Part shown: positions 11,216-22,545 of the stretch, one piece after another
Layout of the letters: each line of letters opens with the position of its first letter
How positions within the stretch are numbered: the stretch's first letter is position 1
Source of the DNA: Toxorhynchites rutilus septentrionalis
Taxonomy: Eukaryota; Arthropoda; Insecta; Diptera; Culicidae
Assembly: GCF_029784135.1 (NCBI RefSeq)
Contig: NC_073746.1
Location: 229,599,882 to 229,663,881 of the forward strand
Length of the DNA: 64,000 bases
Reading direction: 5' to 3'
The notes under the pieces: generated by a model
Seen by the model: only the letters and a program-made list of their open reading frames with translations
Told to the model about the DNA's origin: nothing
Database searches by the model: none
Position numbers and translations under genes: made by a program

Positions 11216-11413
11216 ACCACGGTTCATCCGAACGAGCGTACGATCCACGTTTCTTTACAAATAAACCGCGGCGTTGGACAGAACCATGGTTCTTTCATGA
11301 ACCGTGGCTCTTTCTTGAACCGCGACTCTTTCTCGAACCTTGGTTCATTTGTAAAGAACCGTGGATCGTACGCTCGTTCTGTCGAGCCGGCTCGTGATCG
11401 TTCGCCCATCTCT
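11216..11413. repeat. Foldback repeat with GAACGAGCG ends
   Basis: GAACGAGCGTACGATCCACG...TTTACAAAT at about 11230 is inverted at 11348-11379. Between them are 18-22 bp units of the type GAACC(G/A)(C/T)GG(C/T)TCTTTC. The same family occurs at 48091-48425. Confidence 0.75.
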
Positions 11414-12479
11414 AGACCCAGTACTGTTTAAATTTATATTTAAATATGTTCGTATGTATTTCTTAATATTTGTGATTTTTTTCAGGAAATTTCGAGAATC
11501 GTCTGGTACAAAAATGTCAAATAATTAAAAATAGATATATTTTTTTAAATACCCCCTTTTTATTTTCTAAAAAATATTTTCTCCCTGAAATCTATGATTG
11601 TATTGCACTTATGTGTTCGTAAAAAGTGCCTCAAAACATTATCACCAGAGATATGGAAAACATTGTTTTGGGTACCAAATTAGAAAGTTAGGTTTTTTTT
11701 TCTTAATCCCTATATGGTTCACCATAAGAGCTATAGTGAAAAACGTAGCTTTTCTTCTTTTTCCCAATTCTCAATAGGCTTGGGAACGAACATTTGAGAA
11801 AATGTTCAAAGTGCGTCTATTATGGTGTATCACGACAAATTATTAAAAGCTTCGAAATTTTGGATTTTTTGAATTTTTAGATCCATTGAAACATAACTTT
11901 CATTTAAATATACGTATTTTTGATGTGTTTCTTTTTTTAGAATTTTAAAGTGTTGTGCGGTAAAATTTTTCGGTAACCCGGAATTTTGAAATTTTTAAAT
12001 GAGGCACTGTACTGCTTTGAAATCTTTTCTGCTTTTCTTATATTTATGATTTTTATAATGATTTTTATGGGGCACTTTCTAACGAGCGTATTTTTTAAAA
12101 TCCGTTCAATTGATAAACTTTATAAGGATCCATGGTTATAGCATTATATTTCTTGAAAAAAAATGAAACAAATCATTCTTTGTTATTTCAAATAAAATTT
12201 CTCACTTTACTGCTGATACCGTTAATCAGGGCAATTGAAGGGTAAATCCGTGTATTGAGACACTCCCTTTTGTGCACTTCCGAATTCATGGTTTAATCCG
12301 TCCAAAAACCGATTTTTTTCGCAAACAATAATACACAGTATTCTTGAAGCCAATGAGCTATTCTTCTTTGAAAAAATATTAAACTTGCTAAAAAAATGGA
12401 ACAAAAAATGGATTTCGTAATTATTGATTTATTATTTGTTTTATATGGTTTACATGGTTAAATATAAAGGGTGCTATAT
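11414..12479. other. AT-rich non-coding
   Basis: About 1.1 kb of AT-rich sequence with homopolymer runs. No gene or named repeat. Confidence 0.4.
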
Positions 12480-15400
12480 TTTTTTTGGCAGACTTATCTC
12501 ACTTCTTAACTAGGCGAACCTAGCCAGAATTTTCACCTGCCCCCGGGCTTCTGAATGCCAAAGGGGGACTAGGCTCTGCGGAATGCACGTATCTGCATGC
12601 TCGTGCTGTTTCAGTCCTGACCGAGAAATTGTCGGACAATCGCGCAGGTGCTAAGGATGACCGACTTTTGGATGCCGGCCAATTCCTTCTCCATGTTCAA
12701 CACCTTTAGCGCTTCCAGAAGTGTCTTCGGGACAATTCCAGTTCCAGAGAGAACGACTGGAACAATTCTTGGGACCTCCCTTAGCCCCCACAGTTCCTTG
12801 AGCTCCACGGCCAATGGTCGGTACTTGCAGATTTTGCGACCGTGGGTCTCCTCCAGATTCTGGTTCAGTGGAATAGCGACATCGATGATGGTGACTTTGC
12901 GGTCGCTCTTGTCGTAAACCATTATATCTGGACGGTTGTGGTGGATCGAGAGGTCGGTCAGAACAGTGCGATCCCAGTACAGCTTGAAACGGTCATTTTC
13001 CAGGACAGGTGCAGGCAGGTACCGGTAGTGGCGCTCGGTGTAGGCTGCGTTGGCCAAAACGGGACAGCCTCCCATAATGTGCTCTATGTTTTCACCTGGT
13101 TGATGGCACATCCGGCAAATGTCATCAACGTCTTGATGCCAGACGTACCGCCTGCAGTTTCTCGTCGGCATTATCCTGTCCTGGATGGCTATCATGTCGG
13201 CTTCTACTACTGAAGAGAGTTCACCACGCGTTAGCCACAGATTAGATGCGGCCTTGTCGACGTGTGGCCGATCCAGTTGATGGGGGTGGGCACCATGCAC
13301 TGCCTTCTGCTTCCAAGCTGCAATCTTCTCCTCCACTGTCTGCAGATTGCAGTTGAGTTGGTACTCCGCTTGCGCCAAGTGCAGAGCGCTGTATCCTCTG
13401 TCGGCGGCGCAGACAGCCCGGTATAGCGCGTTTTGGTTGGCGCGTTCTGCGAAGTACTCGCGCAGTTGTCGTACCTGGGCAACACACAGTGCAGATATGT
13501 CGACTATTCCAAGTCCCCCTTCTTTGCGTGGCAGTGAAACTCTCTCCAGTGCCGATTGAGGATGGTGCATTCCGGCCTCTTTAAATGCTTTCCTCATCCT
13601 CCTCTCAAGGTCCTCTAGGTCAGTTTTGCTCCATTTGACTACACCAAAACTGAAGGTCAGCAGGGGAACCGCGAATGTGTTGATCGCGCGTACCTTGTTC
13701 CCCGCGTTGAGGAAAGTCCTCAGGACACAGTTCACTCGACTCAAGAACTTGTCTCGCAGCTCCGTCTTGATGTCGGAGTGGCGAATCCCGGTGAGCTGTC
13801 GGAATCCAAGATATTTATAGGATTCGCCACGAACCATGTCTCTTATGAACTCGCCGTCATATACCTCGTAACCTCCGGATTCGGTAAGCTGCCCTTTCAG
13901 CAGATGGACACAGCGGCACTTGTCAAGGCCGAACTCCATGCAGATGTCCCTGCTTATGTCTTCGACAACCCGGATAGCTACACCTAGACGCTGACGTGAA
14001 TCAGCGTAGACCTTGAGATCATCCATGTAGAAGGTATGGGTCACTTCTTCGTGAGCGCCGTCGCCATACCTTATTTTATAGCCTTGACCGTTTCTATTGA
14101 GCGTCCTACTGAGGGGGTTCAGTGCCAGACAAAACCAAAGCGGGCTGAAAGAGTCGCCTTGGAATATCCCCCTCTTTATCTGCAGCGTTCTAGACTGCAA
14201 CACATTTTCCCCATCACTGAGGTGCAGAGACGTACTCCACTGCCTCATCGCATGCTGCAGGAACCTAACGACGACGGGATCAATTTTGTAGAGCTCCAAT
14301 ACCCGGACGAGAAACGAGTGAGGTATGGAGTCATAAGCCTTCCTGTAATCGATGTAGGCCATACTTAGGTTCCGCTGGTTATATACCGCCTGGCCGACTA
14401 TGGCTGCGTCGATGATGGCCTGGTCTTTGCAGCCATGCGTATTTTTCCTGCATCCTTTCTGCTCTTCTGCGATGATGTGATGCTGTTCGCAGTGAGCAGA
14501 AACTTTGGCGGTAATTATGCTGCTCAGTATTTTGTACAGACTCGATAGGCACGTTATCGGTCTGTACTTTGATGGGTTCAATGTGTTGCTGTCTTTCGGG
14601 AGGAGGAAGGTGACGCCACGGGTGGCGAATTCAGGAAGGTTGTGTGGGTCACGTAGCACCTTGTTGAAGCACTCAGCTATCTTTGGATGTGCGACGGTCA
14701 GCTTCTTGTGCCAAAAGTTCTGGACACCATCGGGGCCCGGTGCTGCCCAGTTCCTCAGGTCATCGTTCTCTCCGACGATGATAGCTGGCATCTCTCCAAT
14801 TTCACCACAACTCTCCTCCTCCCGTCTTAACCACATTTGCCCGTCGCGATGTTCTACTGGGGTCTCCCAAATACCAGCCCAGAAGTTCGTCACATCGCTA
14901 ATATCTGGCAAACCTTCGCGGTAGTCGGGCTTCTCGTCGCTAATGTGGTCGTAGAATGCTTTTTCGTTATCTCTGAACATCCGATTTTGTTCCTGGCGCT
15001 TTGCAGAGTCAGAGTAACGTTTCAGCCGTTTAGTTAGGACGCTCAATTGCTGTACCAGTGTGTCGAGTTTTTCCGTCAGCTGGTGAGCTCCCAGCTGGCG
15101 AAGTTCAGTAGGCCGCACGATCACAGCAACTTGGCGACATAATTTCGCCGATCTGCTGCCTCTTTTGTACGCCATCAGTCTTCCAATTGCGGCGCGCTTG
15201 TTTAGGATCCGTTGCTCCAATCTCCTTCGCCATGGAGGCTCACGCCTTTCACGGAGATGTTGGAGCAGTCCGCCTCTTGGCCTAATACGGTATCCTAAAC
15301 TTTTGGCGGTCGCCACAGCAGCACAGTAAACTTTCAGTTGCAGCTCCTCCATGTTCTCAGCATCAACCAAGTGCAGCGGGAGAACGTGCTCGTTCATGAG

Positions 15401-15865
15401 CTTTACTGCACTTGTCAGCCTGCGGGAATGCTGCAACTTCGGGATCCTGGGGCGCGACAATGGGTCTGTGTCGCGGAACTGTGAGATCGCCTCGTCGTAG
15501 TGGAAGACCAGATCGCGTAGTAGTTGTTGATCTGGCTGTGGGTCTTCCGGCTCAGGGGGTTGTTGTACTGTGGCCTCCACTGGTGCTGATTCGCGTGCCC
15601 CACTCGCGAATGAATTGCTCAGCCGTACTGAACTTCGTCTCGACACATCGCTTGCTCTGTTGTTCCTGGAGCTTATTTCTCTCTGCACCTGCTGCTTGAT
15701 CTCGTCGATTTGCGTTTGGGAGAGCATGTTGTTGCGTACTATCGCTCTACGCCTCGCGTTCATCGCGTTCTGATCAAGCCTCCCGACGAACTCTGGATAC
15801 GCTTCCTCGAACATTGTTAGTATTCGAGGGCGACCGCTCATGTCCGTCTCCAAAGCAGTGCAGAT
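12480..15865 (-). mobile_element. R4-type LINE (restriction-like endonuclease class)
   Basis: A non-LTR retrotransposon whose single ORF occupies 12611-15841. A 3' UTR of about 130 bp runs to a short A tract (T run on the plus strand, about 12480). The 5' leader before the ATG is only about 25 bases and then gives way to AT-rich flank, so the 5' end is either naturally short or slightly truncated. I did not find a clear target-site duplication. Confidence 0.75.
12611..15841 (-). CDS. R4-clade retrotransposon polyprotein (RT + restriction-like endonuclease)
   Basis: The 1076-residue frame is uninterrupted from the ATG at 15841; an upstream TTG is open but the next in-frame codon upstream of the leader is a stop. 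Domain order: basic N-terminal region; reverse transcriptase from about residue 380 with GCRKNTHGCKDQ, MAYIDYRKAYDSIP, RGIFQGDSFSPLWF and the catalytic FYMDD (about 604); thumb region; CCHC motif CRMCHQPGENIEHIMGGC (about 907-925); then a PD-(D/E)XK-like endonuclease, RPDIMVYDK...IIDVAIP (about 970-987). That C-terminal layout belongs to the R2/R4/NeSL group, which nicks a specific target and primes reverse transcription there. There is no apurinic endonuclease or RNase H domain. R4/Dong is my best assignment; related site-specific clades remain possible. With all signature residues present, it could encode an active enzyme. Confidence 0.88.
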   Translation of the reverse strand: MSGRPRILTMFEEAYPEFVGRLDQNAMNARRRAIVRNNMLSQTQIDEIKQQVQREISSRNNRASDVSRRSSVRLSNSFASGARESAPVEATVQQPPEPEDPQPDQQLLRDLVFHYDEAISQFRDTDPLSRPRIPKLQHSRRLTSAVKLMNEHVLPLHLVDAENMEELQLKVYCAAVATAKSLGYRIRPRGGLLQHLRERREPPWRRRLEQRILNKRAAIGRLMAYKRGSRSAKLCRQVAVIVRPTELRQLGAHQLTEKLDTLVQQLSVLTKRLKRYSDSAKRQEQNRMFRDNEKAFYDHISDEKPDYREGLPDISDVTNFWAGIWETPVEHRDGQMWLRREEESCGEIGEMPAIIVGENDDLRNWAAPGPDGVQNFWHKKLTVAHPKIAECFNKVLRDPHNLPEFATRGVTFLLPKDSNTLNPSKYRPITCLSSLYKILSSIITAKVSAHCEQHHIIAEEQKGCRKNTHGCKDQAIIDAAIVGQAVYNQRNLSMAYIDYRKAYDSIPHSFLVRVLELYKIDPVVVRFLQHAMRQWSTSLHLSDGENVLQSRTLQIKRGIFQGDSFSPLWFCLALNPLSRTLNRNGQGYKIRYGDGAHEEVTHTFYMDDLKVYADSRQRLGVAIRVVEDISRDICMEFGLDKCRCVHLLKGQLTESGGYEVYDGEFIRDMVRGESYKYLGFRQLTGIRHSDIKTELRDKFLSRVNCVLRTFLNAGNKVRAINTFAVPLLTFSFGVVKWSKTDLEDLERRMRKAFKEAGMHHPQSALERVSLPRKEGGLGIVDISALCVAQVRQLREYFAERANQNALYRAVCAADRGYSALHLAQAEYQLNCNLQTVEEKIAAWKQKAVHGAHPHQLDRPHVDKAASNLWLTRGELSSVVEADMIAIQDRIMPTRNCRRYVWHQDVDDICRMCHQPGENIEHIMGGCPVLANAAYTERHYRYLPAPVLENDRFKLYWDRTVLTDLSIHHNRPDIMVYDKSDRKVTIIDVAIPLNQNLEETHGRKICKYRPLAVELKELWGLREVPRIVPVVLSGTGIVPKTLLEALKVLNMEKELAGIQKSVILSTCAIVRQFLGQD

Positions 15866-18520
15866 TTATATTTTTTATGTTTTTAAATATTTTTTATTTA
15901 TTTTTTTTCTTGAAAGTTAAGGTTTTACCTTTTTATCCAAGCATCAGAGATGTGTTTTTTCGCGAGCAATAGCTCTTATATATTGCAGCCACCTACATCG
16001 TTGTCGTAATTCCAAGTAATAATCGTTATCATAGTAACCTAGCACTAGTAGATAATGTTGTCAAATTAACCCTCAGCATGCTAAGTAATACTAAGTAATA
16101 CTAAGACACTGATATCCGGAATACGACTTTTATACTTGCTCCACGGGCACATTTTATCGCCACTATACTTCATCTATAGACTGGAGGAGCGCAAATTGGA
16201 CCAATCAAACGTGGGCAGCAGAAAATCTTGCACCAAATGCATATTTTTTTACACAATTACGTATTCCATATTTTCTGAACCCATTACGAAATGACTGAGC
16301 ACTTGATATTGGATAATTTTCGCTATGCGACTGATTTTCCGTTTTGTAACTTGCATCCGCAATATCTTCCCAAAAGACATAGTTCTACGTCAAAACACTC
16401 GGGGGTCCTGTGAATGCCAGGTTTGGCTAGCTGAAATATAAATAGACAATCGTAATCACGTCCATTGTTTCCAAAATTTTTTTGGAATTAACAAACTATA
16501 TCTATCTTGAAAATATTGTTCCAAAATGTTTTTGAAAATCGTTACGAATTCGAAAAAAAAAACTTAAAAACAAGATAACTTTAATTCATAAGGGTTGAAA
16601 TTCTTAAAAAAATATCTAACAAATGATTAAAGCTAATGTCCAACTTAAAATCAACTACGCATACACAGCTTCAGTAGAAGTTAATTTTATAATTTGTCTA
16701 GAACACCATCGCATCGTTGTTAAGTCTTCAATAGTGAGGGCAATCAAATAATGAATAAGCCGTCCCATCAACACACGCAAAAAAAACTCATCTCCACCGC
16801 AACTCAGTAGCGAGTTAACATTAAATGCAAATTTATAATTGATGTTTGACTCCAGGTTGGCTGCATAATGTATGCGATGAAATTCAATTTTCTTCAGTGT
16901 CTTCATTGGGGCACTGTGTCGATGGCCCCCTAAGAAATCCGGAGCAAAGAACTCGTTTGCCTCACCATAGGCGATGATGTTTTATCTCTCTCACAGATTA
17001 ACTTTGATGTTAACTATTTGATGGGAATGACTACCCCACTTGGAACGAAGATAAGCACATTATTAACTTGGGATCATCGAGTAGTGTGCTTCGATCCAGC
17101 ATGCGAACCATGCGAACTGGAACTAATGCATTCATAATTGAGTCGCGCTCACAGCGCATAATCTAGATTGGGACTGACCTGTCGAAGGTCGAATCACACG
17201 GGATGGAGTTCTCCCATGGTGTTGGCTGTTAATATCAGGCTTGTCTGAGCGTGAAGTTTTACAAGTTGACCCCTGCATACTCGAATAAACTTCTCATGCT
17301 TTATAGCCTTGGTAGGTAACATCCTATGCATACTAATTTCGTTCCCACTTTCGCGTATAACTGGGAAACGTTAACTGGGGACGCTTTCTTCAGACATTGT
17401 GCACTTCAACGATAAGACACCCCGTCGAGAGTGTGGTATATTGAAGACGTCATCCGAATGTTACGACGTGCAAATAATTGGCGACGAAATGAAACTGCTG
17501 CTCTAGAGGCCAAAATCCACCGCTGCGTAATAAAAATGTCAAGTTCACCGACATTTCACCCATATCGTTATTTATTTTTTCTTCTCGTTGGAATTTCATA
17601 TCATTACTGTCGTCGGCGGGAATGGAGACTGGATGTGCGCTTGAGCGTTGCTCGTATTCTTCTCTCCTCGTGATTCATAGTTCATCTGGGACCTAGCGCG
17701 GATACAGCGTTTTATAAATTCATAAGGTCGAGATTGAATATTCTGGCGGCGAAAAGACGCTATAAGTGTCGCATTAAGTCGTAAAATTTGTTTCAACACT
17801 TGTTTTGATCTTGCTTTTTTTTAACGATACTTACAGTGATCGGTGAGTTTATATCATCCTTGATCATTGAACACCAGTTCTTCAAATCAGCCGGATGCTG
17901 ACCGGAATCGCTTGCGGTCAAAACGCTGCACAATTACTGCACAGGAAATTGCAAATTGACCCGCCTATGACTCTTTAGAGCAACCGCTAATTAAACCCAA
18001 GTGGCCCGGATGAAGCTCATACGTGAGGGGAATTGTGTTTATTCGACAGACCGATCGGCTTAAACATTTACTAATGGGATCATTTCTACTAAATGGTTTG
18101 TTTATTGTACCCCTACAGACAATTCTATTCCGCAGCAGAATTTGTACAAGTTCTGGGCGATATATCTGTCTATTTTTATCGATGGCGCAATGTTCGGTGC
18201 ACCGCTCCCAGCCTCTTCTGTCAATTTATGTACAGTTTTACGTTCAAATAAACAATGCAATCCTCTTTGGTGCACTCATTCAGTTCACAGCGTCTGTCGA
18301 CCGACGAACACATATTCACGAGCTTACACAGCAGAAGCGTTCAACCGGTGTTTCAAAATTTCTCAGAAGATCAAGTTCAAGGTTGGCGTACTGACGACTT
18401 TCGCCCGACTCGTTTGATGAGACAGAAGTAGAAAAGGCGTGAATAATTCACCTGTATGTATTCGAGGTACAGGCAAACTTAAGCACTTATGAAGCTTGTA
18501 GATAGACAACATATCCTTCT
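15866..18520. other. Non-coding, 2.6 kb
   Basis: No supported coding region. A short tandem repeat (CTAAGTAATACTAAGTAATA) lies at about 16079. GC-richer patches at 17340-17700 and 17880-18020 are free of TE motifs and could be regulatory or exonic, but no frame supports this. Confidence 0.35.
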
Positions 18521-18561
18521 GGGAGCCTCGATTGACAAATGTTTGTCAATCGGAAGGTTCC
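18521..18561. repeat. Imperfect hairpin, 2-nt loop
   Basis: GGGAGCCTCGATTGACAAA pairs with TTTGTCAATCGGAAGGTTCCC. The inner 11 bp are exact and the outer part has a bulge. Confidence 0.7.
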
Positions 18562-18910
18562 CAAGGCTTGATTCTATCGCTTCTAATATTGGTGTTTTCA
18601 TTCGAGAACTCGGAATGGTGACCTTCTAACGCATCTTCACAGCCAGTCAGTATGCGATACACTGCGACATACATGTCCCCTTTTTCTTGTCCTCTTAGTT
18701 GATATTCACTTAACACCATTAAGTAGATTCTCGTCATCATTTTTAACATGGTCACCTCGGTCAAGCGACCGCTGGACAGGGTCACTATATCTACAGAATA
18801 ATCTGTATGTCTACATATTTGTCACTTTTCGGAACCAAGAATCTGTAGCTACAGATTACATATTTCTCGGGAGTCATAGAAAATTTATAGATTTTTCTAA
18901 AATAACGTTA

Positions 18911-19415
18911 GTTATGGCTTTTTTTTATCCCATTTATTTATTTAAGGCTCATTAGCATTTTAGATGTAACAGAGCCGAATTTGAATCGTGTACATGTCAC
19001 ATGGTTATCATATCTATAATTAGCACATTACACAGTTGTCAATCGCCAGTATTCCTTCTATACCATTACATATGGTACATTCACACAGTAGCCATTTAGG
19101 CATAAGATTATTCTTTCTGTTCTTCCATTATCCAGTTGGACCACCGGACAGCGGAGACAGTTGATTGATCATTGTTGAGTTATTTATAGAACAGCAGCCC
19201 GATGTTTCTTGCAGAGCAGAGCAGTTGTATGGATGAATCGATCTTATTTCGACCGTGGATCGATCTCCATCGCTGATGATTGTTGCGTGGACGTAGCTAT
19301 TCTGTAACAACACAAAGATGGTTTATGAGGGCCCTGAGTTTTGAACTCACGATCGATCGCTTACTAAGCGAACGCGCAACCAATGTGGCTACGGAGACCC
19401 CCCCTGTTATGGCTT
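18911..19415 (-). mobile_element. tRNA-derived SINE with 10-bp target duplication
   Basis: The unit at 18921-19405 is flanked by an exact duplication, GTTATGGCTT at 18911-18920 and 19406-19415. Read on the minus strand, it opens with a tRNA-like head: box A-like GTAGCCACATTGGTT (19378-19392) and box B-like GAGTTCAAAACTC (19338-19350). A body follows, and it ends in AATAAATGGGATAAAAAAAA (A tail). The layout (Pol III head, unrelated body, A tail, duplication) is diagnostic of a SINE moved by LINE machinery. Length about 485 bp. Confidence 0.85.
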
Positions 19416-19976
19416 GATGTCAATAATATTTTTCCCATCTCATTTATTTTATTCATATAGCATTTGAATCAGTCTGAATGAAAGTTATCTTTTTTTAACA
19501 TCCATATGTAGCGTGTTGCTCTGATTTCTCGTATTCGATTCAAGACGGAAAAATGCAAAAGTCTGCTTCATAGGCTAGCTTCACAATAAATGAAAAACAC
19601 TTCAACTTGATCTTGACTTTAACTTGTTTAACTTGTCCTAAAGCACAGTTAATGTGAAACTCAAAAATGTGCTCATGTTGTTGTAAAAATCCTTTTAGTA
19701 TTGAGAGTTCTAGTTTTAAAGGTTAAGAATATCCAAACGAACCATCGTAGGATTACATTTTCGAGAACATATAGGGAGTACAAACAAAAAAAAACTAGAT
19801 ATCTGTCGCGTCACGAGCATGGTTCAATTTCGGGACATGTTATGGCTGCTCAGGCGTTCCATGAGAGATTCATGATATTAATTTGGACACTTCCCAACAA
19901 TCTGTTGCTATATAAAATTGCCAAAAGTTAATAATATAGCGTTGATAATAGAGCTTCTCATTCTCCATATATTTTT
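19416..19976. other. Non-coding, nothing recognised
   Basis: No gene or repeat supported. The 76-residue open frame near 19701 has no recognisable motif. Confidence 0.4.
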
Positions 19977-20054
19977 GTGTAGACCGCAAGGCGTTTCCCT
20001 AACACGGAATAAATCGGTCTAGTCCATGTTAGGAAAACGCATTGCGGTCTACAC
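19977..20054. repeat. 31-bp-arm hairpin, pre-miRNA-like
   Basis: Arms 19977-20007 and 20024-20054 match at 28 of 31 positions (GTGTAGACCGCAA on both), with a 16-nt loop. Size and mismatch pattern resemble a microRNA precursor, but a small foldback TE would look the same. Confidence 0.7.
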
Positions 20055-20440
20055 ATTTTTAGTTATCTTTCGCACACAGCCCAAAGTGAACATGAAATTT
20101 GCTCAATTCGGAAAATATTGATGCTCGAACAATCGAAAACGCTGAATTCGTCCGCTAGATGGCTCTTACTGGAATCCGTCTTAAAATTTTACCTAGAGAG
20201 GTTCAACTACTACCAAAACCAAACAGTGAAACGAACTTTGAATCATTTGCACGACTCGATGACTAAACCTATTTTATTATTTTACCCAAGATGTCTACGT
20301 CGATGTTAAAGTTGTGGAAACAGCTGCTACTGAATTGAGCGAAAGGGGAAAAATAACTTTCAGATGTTCCTGAAAGCTGTAGCTGTAGCTGAAGCTGTAT
20401 CGCCAAACGATTGAACGACAAATGTTCGAATAAAAGTTAC

Positions 20441-21250
20441 TAATAGGCGTTCCCGTTAGTTTCTTCGTTTTTTTTTTCAAAAACTATTGCTTTAGTCTGC
20501 AAAAATGGTTACAAATTTAATAATCAAAGTATTACCTATCACAAGTAACAACTTTTTCCCATCTTTCTGGCAACGGTGCCCGGCGTTTAGGATTGTCGTA
20601 ATGAACCCACTTTTCATCGCCAGTAACGATTGGATGCAAAAAACCCTTTCTTTTACGCCGTTGGAGCAGTTCTTCGCACCTGAAAAAACGGCGTTCGACG
20701 TCTCGTGGCTTCAATTCATACGGAACCCAATGTCCTATCTTTCAGATCATTCCCATTGCTTTTAAACGATCGAATATGGTTTGCTGAGCTACTCCTAGTG
20801 TATCTGCAAGTTATTGTTGCGTTTGTGACGGATCTTGATCGAGTAAAGCCTCCTATTCTTACTTTCAAACTTTTTTGGCGGTCCGGAACGTTCTTCGTCT
20901 TCCAAGTCAAAGTTACCACTTTCAAACCGTGCTAACCACGTCTGACACGTTCGCTCGGTTGGAGCATGGTCACCATAAACTTCCACCAAAACGCGATGAC
21001 TTTCCACAGCTTTTTTCTTCATATTGAAGTAATGAAGTAACACTACTCGCAAAAACACTCTCGTTGGTACGAAATTCGACATATTCGAAGTGGAAAAAAA
21101 CAAGCAAAAATTTTTTTGACATATACTGAAAAAGACGCGCAATGACAGTAGCTTTCATACGAATGTCTGGAAATTTGATTCACTGGACTAATAATTAAGT
21201 TACGCCATCTGTTGGAAAACCGAAGAAACTTACCGGTAAACCAAATAATT
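20441..21250 (-). mobile_element. Internally deleted Mos1-like mariner
   Basis: The ends CCGTTAGTTTCTTCG (20453) and, inverted, CCGGTAAGTTTCTTCG (21220-21236) act as terminal repeats. The transposase starts at ATG 21082 (MSNFVPTRVF...HYFNMKKKAVESHR...APTERTCQTWLARF), which is close to the N-terminus of Mos1-type mariners. Frame breaks follow. At 20532-20714 the reading IVTGDEKWVHYDNPKRR passes directly into LPERWEKVV. Thus about 500 bp holding the second and third catalytic aspartates are missing, with frame kept across the junction. It is non-autonomous. Confidence 0.8.
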
Positions 21251-22074
21251 TCAACCATAATATACCTGTTTTGATCATGTTGAACAAAAAAATCTATCAA
21301 AACCTGTCCGTATCCTAAACATATGGCTTCATAGTAACTATATGTCCCTTTTTCATTTCAAGCGTTGACATTTCTTAAGTTTTTTTTTATTATTATTTTT
21401 TAATTCATTACAATCAATAAGTTTTAGTTTGTTCCAGGTATATATTATAATAAAACTATTCACTTCATTTTATTTTTTTTCATGGAACTTTTTTTTTTAC
21501 AGTAAATCTACATGGATACCATCAACATCGTCGAGTCAATAATAACTATGCCAATCAATGATAGTAAAGCTAAGGTTATGCGTCAAAATTGGACTTATAA
21601 ATGTGATACAGATATCAACACAGATTTTCTGAGAGAAAACTAGCATGAAAAGATTTTTTTAGACCAAAAATATTGGTTCTATTATGGCAACCATACCGCT
21701 GGGATCGTTTCAGCAGATCGCACAGCCTCGTTTAAACTTTACCCCACGTTATTTTATCATTTTAAAATGAGAAGAGATCTCTTTAAAATGGAGTATAGTT
21801 CGACTCTGATTAGCTGGAATGATTTTTTCAATCTATTGTATATTTTCGATATGTTTACAAATTAATTTGGGGAATTTAGCTCTAGCAATGAGTCGTTTTA
21901 AAAACTATAAATATATGTTATCTCAGAGGATTTTATCCTCCTCTTTCTCCATATACTGTTCAAATATTCGCATATTCTAGGCTTGATTTTCAATTATCTT
22001 ACATGATGTACCAACATAACACTCTGAAGTTTGCAATGTTAACGTCATGATTTGTTGTGCCAAATTAGGATGCC
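21251..22074. other. AT-rich non-coding
   Basis: Homopolymer-rich sequence. Nothing recognised. Confidence 0.4.
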
Positions 22075-22165
22075 ATTTCGGTTTCTCATTACCCGGTATC
22101 GACCAATGGGAGGGGACCCACAATATGGTGATATTTTTATCGTACTGTACCTTTACAAAATCATA
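22075..22165 (-). pseudogene. Fragment of LINE RNase H domain
   Basis: The minus strand reads ITILWVPSHWSIPGNEK. This matches the RNase H motif FVWVPSHCSIPGNERAD of the I-clade LINE at 53.2-59.2 kb. Similarity stops abruptly after GNEK. About 30 residues survive. Confidence 0.75.
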
Positions 22166-22199
22166 ACTCAAAAACGAAAAAAAAGCTCCTCTCTGATTA

Positions 22200-22545
22200 T
22201 TAGATATGTTTTGTAAAAAACCTCAGCTTTCAAGAAAAAAATATAAAAAAAGATACAGCGCCAGAACTCTCCTTTTTTTGCAAGTGTAATATTTTTTCAA
22301 AGCAGGCTTTAATCGGCTTTAATTTGATATGTCGATCATCTGAATCGGTAGAGTAGTTCAAAAGTCATTTCTGGAAAAAAAAAATGGGAAAAAATGATTT
22401 TTCGGACCACCCTAAAATGGAAATGATCACCCTCATGAAAAAATGAAAAAAATACGGATCTTGTATTCCGCGGTAAGGAACAAAACTACTCATTTTAAAG
22501 AAAATCTGAGAACCACTATATCGTTTTGGCACGGAATGGCTGTAT
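22200..22545 (-). repeat. Dispersed terminal-repeat copy (Tc1 long-TIR family)
   Basis: On the minus strand it carries ATAGTGGTTCTCAGATTTTC, GTTTTGTTCCTTA, CATTTCCATTTTAGGGTGG and GCGCTGTATCTTTTTT in the same order as the left arm of the element at 62426-63953. Confidence 0.75.

Noticed and set aside
12648..15773. Many plus-strand open frames opposite the R4 LINE
   Set aside because: They are antisense shadows of the 1076-codon ORF.
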